Source: Bacillota bacterium (GTDB lineage Bacteria > Bacillota > Bacilli > Thermoactinomycetales > DSM-44946). From it: a DNA stretch of 6,783 nucleotides. The stretch is from positions 1 to 6,783 of the forward strand of contig JAJYSD010000067.1 of the NCBI GenBank assembly GCA_021793745.1, in the 5' to 3' direction. The translations under genes were made by a program, and so were the position numbers. Shown piece by piece: positions 4,816 through 6,783 of the stretch (its first letter is position 1; each line of letters opens with the position of its first letter). Below the pieces are notes generated by a model. It had not been told where the DNA came from. It worked only from the letters and a program-made list of their open reading frames with translations, and searched no databases.

Positions 4816-6753
4816 GTGAACGGATTGGCCAAAACGTGTTCGGAACCAGCGATGTTGAAAGGGGTCAGTGGACGGGAGGAAGTGCATCGGGAAAGCCTTC
4901 TCAGCCGATACGGCGAAGGAATTGCCGCTGCCGCCTGCGGATTGTTCACCCTGATTGCCTGGTTGAGTGAATCGGCATTGGGGTGGGGATCGACGCTGTT
5001 GTATGTGTTGGCCTACGGAATCGGAGGGTTTGCCAAGGGTCGGGAAGGAATTCTCACCCTCACCCAGGAGCGGAAATTGGATGTCAATCTCCTGATGATC
5101 ATCGCCGCGATCGGTGCTGCGGCCATCGGATACTGGCTGGAGGGTGCCGTGCTCATCTTCATCTTCGCCTTGAGCGGCGCCATGGAGCGGGTGGCCGAAG
5201 CGAGAAGCAAAAGAGATTTATCATCCCTCATGGAAATGAAGCCGGAGATGGCTCTCCGGGTGGACGGGCAAGGAGGACAGCGGGTGGTTCCCATCGAAGA
5301 GCTCCGGATCGGGGATTCGGTATTGATCCGTCCGGGAAGTCGCATTCCCGTTGATGGCCGGGTGGTCGAGGGGCGTTCGGCGGTGAATCAGGCTTCCATC
5401 ACCGGCGAGTCCCTGCCGGTGGATAAGGGGGAAGGAGACGAGGTCTATGCCGGTACGATGAACGGCAGAGGATCGCTGTTGGTGGAGGTGACCCGCCTGG
5501 CCGATGAGAGCCTGTTTTCCAAGATCATCCGCCTCGTCGAGAAGGCCCAGAAGGAGGTACCGCAATCCCAGCGGGTGATCGAGCGTTTGGAAAAGTGGTA
5601 TGTCTCGGCGGTGCTGCTCGCGACGGGGCTATTGATGACCGTTCCTCCGCTCCTCTTTTCCTGGAGCTGGAGCGGCTCCTTCTACCGGGCGATGGTTTTT
5701 CTGGTGGTGGCATCCCCCTGCGCCGTGATGGCTTCCATTATGCCGACGGTCCTTTCAGCCATGTCCAACGGTGCGCGAAAAGGGGTTCTCTTTAAGGGGA
5801 GCATGGTTCTGGAGGGGCTGGCCGGTGTCAAGGTGGTGGCCTTTGATAAGACGGGAACGCTGACGGAGGGCCGGCTCCAGGTGACCGATGTGATCCCCGT
5901 CGATCAGTACGGGGAAGAAGAACTGCTCCGCATTGCCGCCTCCATCGAAAGCGTTTCGGAACATCCGATCGCCCAGGCGATCGTGGCCGAGGCCCGGCGG
6001 CGGGGAATGGACCTTCAGCGCCCCGCCCTGTTCGAGTCGATGACCGGCCGGGGCGTTGTGGCTGATTGGGCCGGGGAAAGGTGGAAGGTCGGGAAGCCGT
6101 CCTTTGTGTCTGAAGGGGAGCTGGACGAGGAGAACGCCCGGATGATCGACCGGCTGGAGGGGGATGGAAAAACCGTGATCGGGATCGCCTCCGGCGGGGG
6201 AGTGGTCGGCTGGATCGCTCTGCAGGACCGGGTCCGTCCCGAGGCGAAGGCGGCGGTATCCCGTCTGAAGCGCATGGGGATCCGTGTGGTGATGCTGACG
6301 GGGGATCGTCGAAGCACCGGGGAAGCGATCGGGGCCCAGGTCGGAGTGGATGAGGTGCACGCGGAATTGCTTCCCGAGGACAAGGTGCGGCTGATCCAGG
6401 AGCTGGAGGCGAAGTACGGACGCGTGGCCATGGCGGGGGATGGAGTGAACGATGCCCCGGCGCTGGCGACGGCATCGGTGGGAGTCGCCATGGGCCGGGC
6501 GGGTACGGATGTGGCCCTGGATGTGGCCGATGTGGTGCTGATGAACGATGATCTGGACCGGGTTGCCACCGCCCTCTCCCTGGGACGGCGCGCCCGCACC
6601 GTCATCGTGCAAAACCTGGCCTTTGCCTCCCTGGTGATCCTCTCCCTGATCCTCGCCAACTTCGGCGGGCACATCACCCTTCCCTTCGGCGTCGTGGGAC
6701 ACGAAGGGAGCACCATTTTGGTGATTTTGAACGGATTGCGGCTGTTGCGTTAG
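4816..6753 (+). CDS. pfeT: P1B-4-type heavy-metal ATPase, probable Fe(II) exporter (PfeT/FrvA-like)
   Basis: The 645-residue membrane pump couples ATP hydrolysis to metal export. The catalytic set is complete: TGES (196-199), DKTGTLT with phosphorylated D344 (344-350), SEHP (381-384), MLTGD (493-497) and GDGVNDAP (541-548). Metal specificity motifs are those of P1B-4: S300-P301-C302 in the sixth hydrophobic segment and HEGST (629-633) in the last. About eight hydrophobic segments appear (near 34-52, 58-72, 91-107, 109-120, 262-283, 290-312, 600-618, 620-640), with no N-terminal CXXC metal-binding domain. B. subtilis PfeT is of similar size. P1B-4 pumps export Fe(II), and some members Co(II) or Zn(II). 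The PerR and Fur sites upstream argue for iron. The start is GTG 4816 with GGGAGG at 4801-4806; ATG 4852 in frame has no ribosome binding site. No partner gene is visible before the window ends 30 bp later. Confidence 0.9.
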   Translation: MNGLAKTCSEPAMLKGVSGREEVHRESLLSRYGEGIAAAACGLFTLIAWLSESALGWGSTLLYVLAYGIGGFAKGREGILTLTQERKLDVNLLMIIAAIGAAAIGYWLEGAVLIFIFALSGAMERVAEARSKRDLSSLMEMKPEMALRVDGQGGQRVVPIEELRIGDSVLIRPGSRIPVDGRVVEGRSAVNQASITGESLPVDKGEGDEVYAGTMNGRGSLLVEVTRLADESLFSKIIRLVEKAQKEVPQSQRVIERLEKWYVSAVLLATGLLMTVPPLLFSWSWSGSFYRAMVFLVVASPCAVMASIMPTVLSAMSNGARKGVLFKGSMVLEGLAGVKVVAFDKTGTLTEGRLQVTDVIPVDQYGEEELLRIAASIESVSEHPIAQAIVAEARRRGMDLQRPALFESMTGRGVVADWAGERWKVGKPSFVSEGELDEENARMIDRLEGDGKTVIGIASGGGVVGWIALQDRVRPEAKAAVSRLKRMGIRVVMLTGDRRSTGEAIGAQVGVDEVHAELLPEDKVRLIQELEAKYGRVAMAGDGVNDAPALATASVGVAMGRAGTDVALDVADVVLMNDDLDRVATALSLGRRARTVIVQNLAFASLVILSLILANFGGHITLPFGVVGHEGSTILVILNGLRLLR

Positions 6754-6783
6754 GAATGGGACGGCCGGGAGGGCGCTTAGATC

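Noticed and set aside
5755..6702. 315-residue minus-strand open frame
   Set aside because: It is the antisense shadow of the P-type ATPase. The His/Pro/Arg-rich translation is typical of reverse frames in GC-rich genes.

Overview
The window looks like chromosomal DNA of a GC-rich, probably thermophilic member of the Bacillales (Bacillota). This is an inference. It rests on strong GGAGG-type ribosome binding sites, sigma-A-like promoters, a TTG start and a GTG start, and relatives of the Bacillus subtilis genes yyaL, guaD, yrrT and pfeT. Thermoactinomycetaceae or a similar GC-rich group would fit, but the genus cannot be fixed from this sequence. There is no mobile element, CRISPR array, rRNA or tRNA.

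Layout. The 3' end of a yyaL-like gene enters from the left (1-608, +) and converges on guaD (guanine deaminase, 786-1253, -) across a short spacer with a nested GC-rich dyad. guaD has a strong promoter in the intergenic region it shares with a divergent pair. That pair is an AHSA1/SRPBCC protein (1470-1898, +) followed by an ArsR-family repressor (2048-2404, +), with a 20-bp inverted repeat just upstream of the SRPBCC gene that is a good candidate operator. The C-terminus of the ArsR protein looks frameshifted. After a gene-free 292-bp stretch come two minus-strand genes: trmH (tRNA Gm18 2'-O-methyltransferase, 2697-3413, TTG start) and yrrT (SAM-dependent methyltransferase, 3758-4420). They are separated by 344 bp of non-coding DNA.

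The right third holds the most interesting locus: a P1B-4-type metal ATPase (4816-6753, +) with the SPC and HEGST motifs of the Fe(II) exporters PfeT and FrvA. Its 380-bp upstream region contains, in order, an orphan terminator-like hairpin, a promoter whose -10 lies inside a perfect PerR box (4661-4675), and a second promoter-like element overlapped by a near-consensus Fur box (4714-4732). These are followed by a perfect 20-bp palindrome (4741-4760) and a second, weaker Fur box (4780-4794) just before the ribosome binding site.

How the parts fit together. The ATPase probably removes excess Fe(II) under dual peroxide (PerR) and iron (Fur) control. The SRPBCC/ArsR pair probably forms an autoregulated unit. 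The remaining genes are unrelated housekeeping or purine/RNA-modification functions. No multi-gene novel system is visible; the layered metal and redox control region is the strongest candidate for follow-up.
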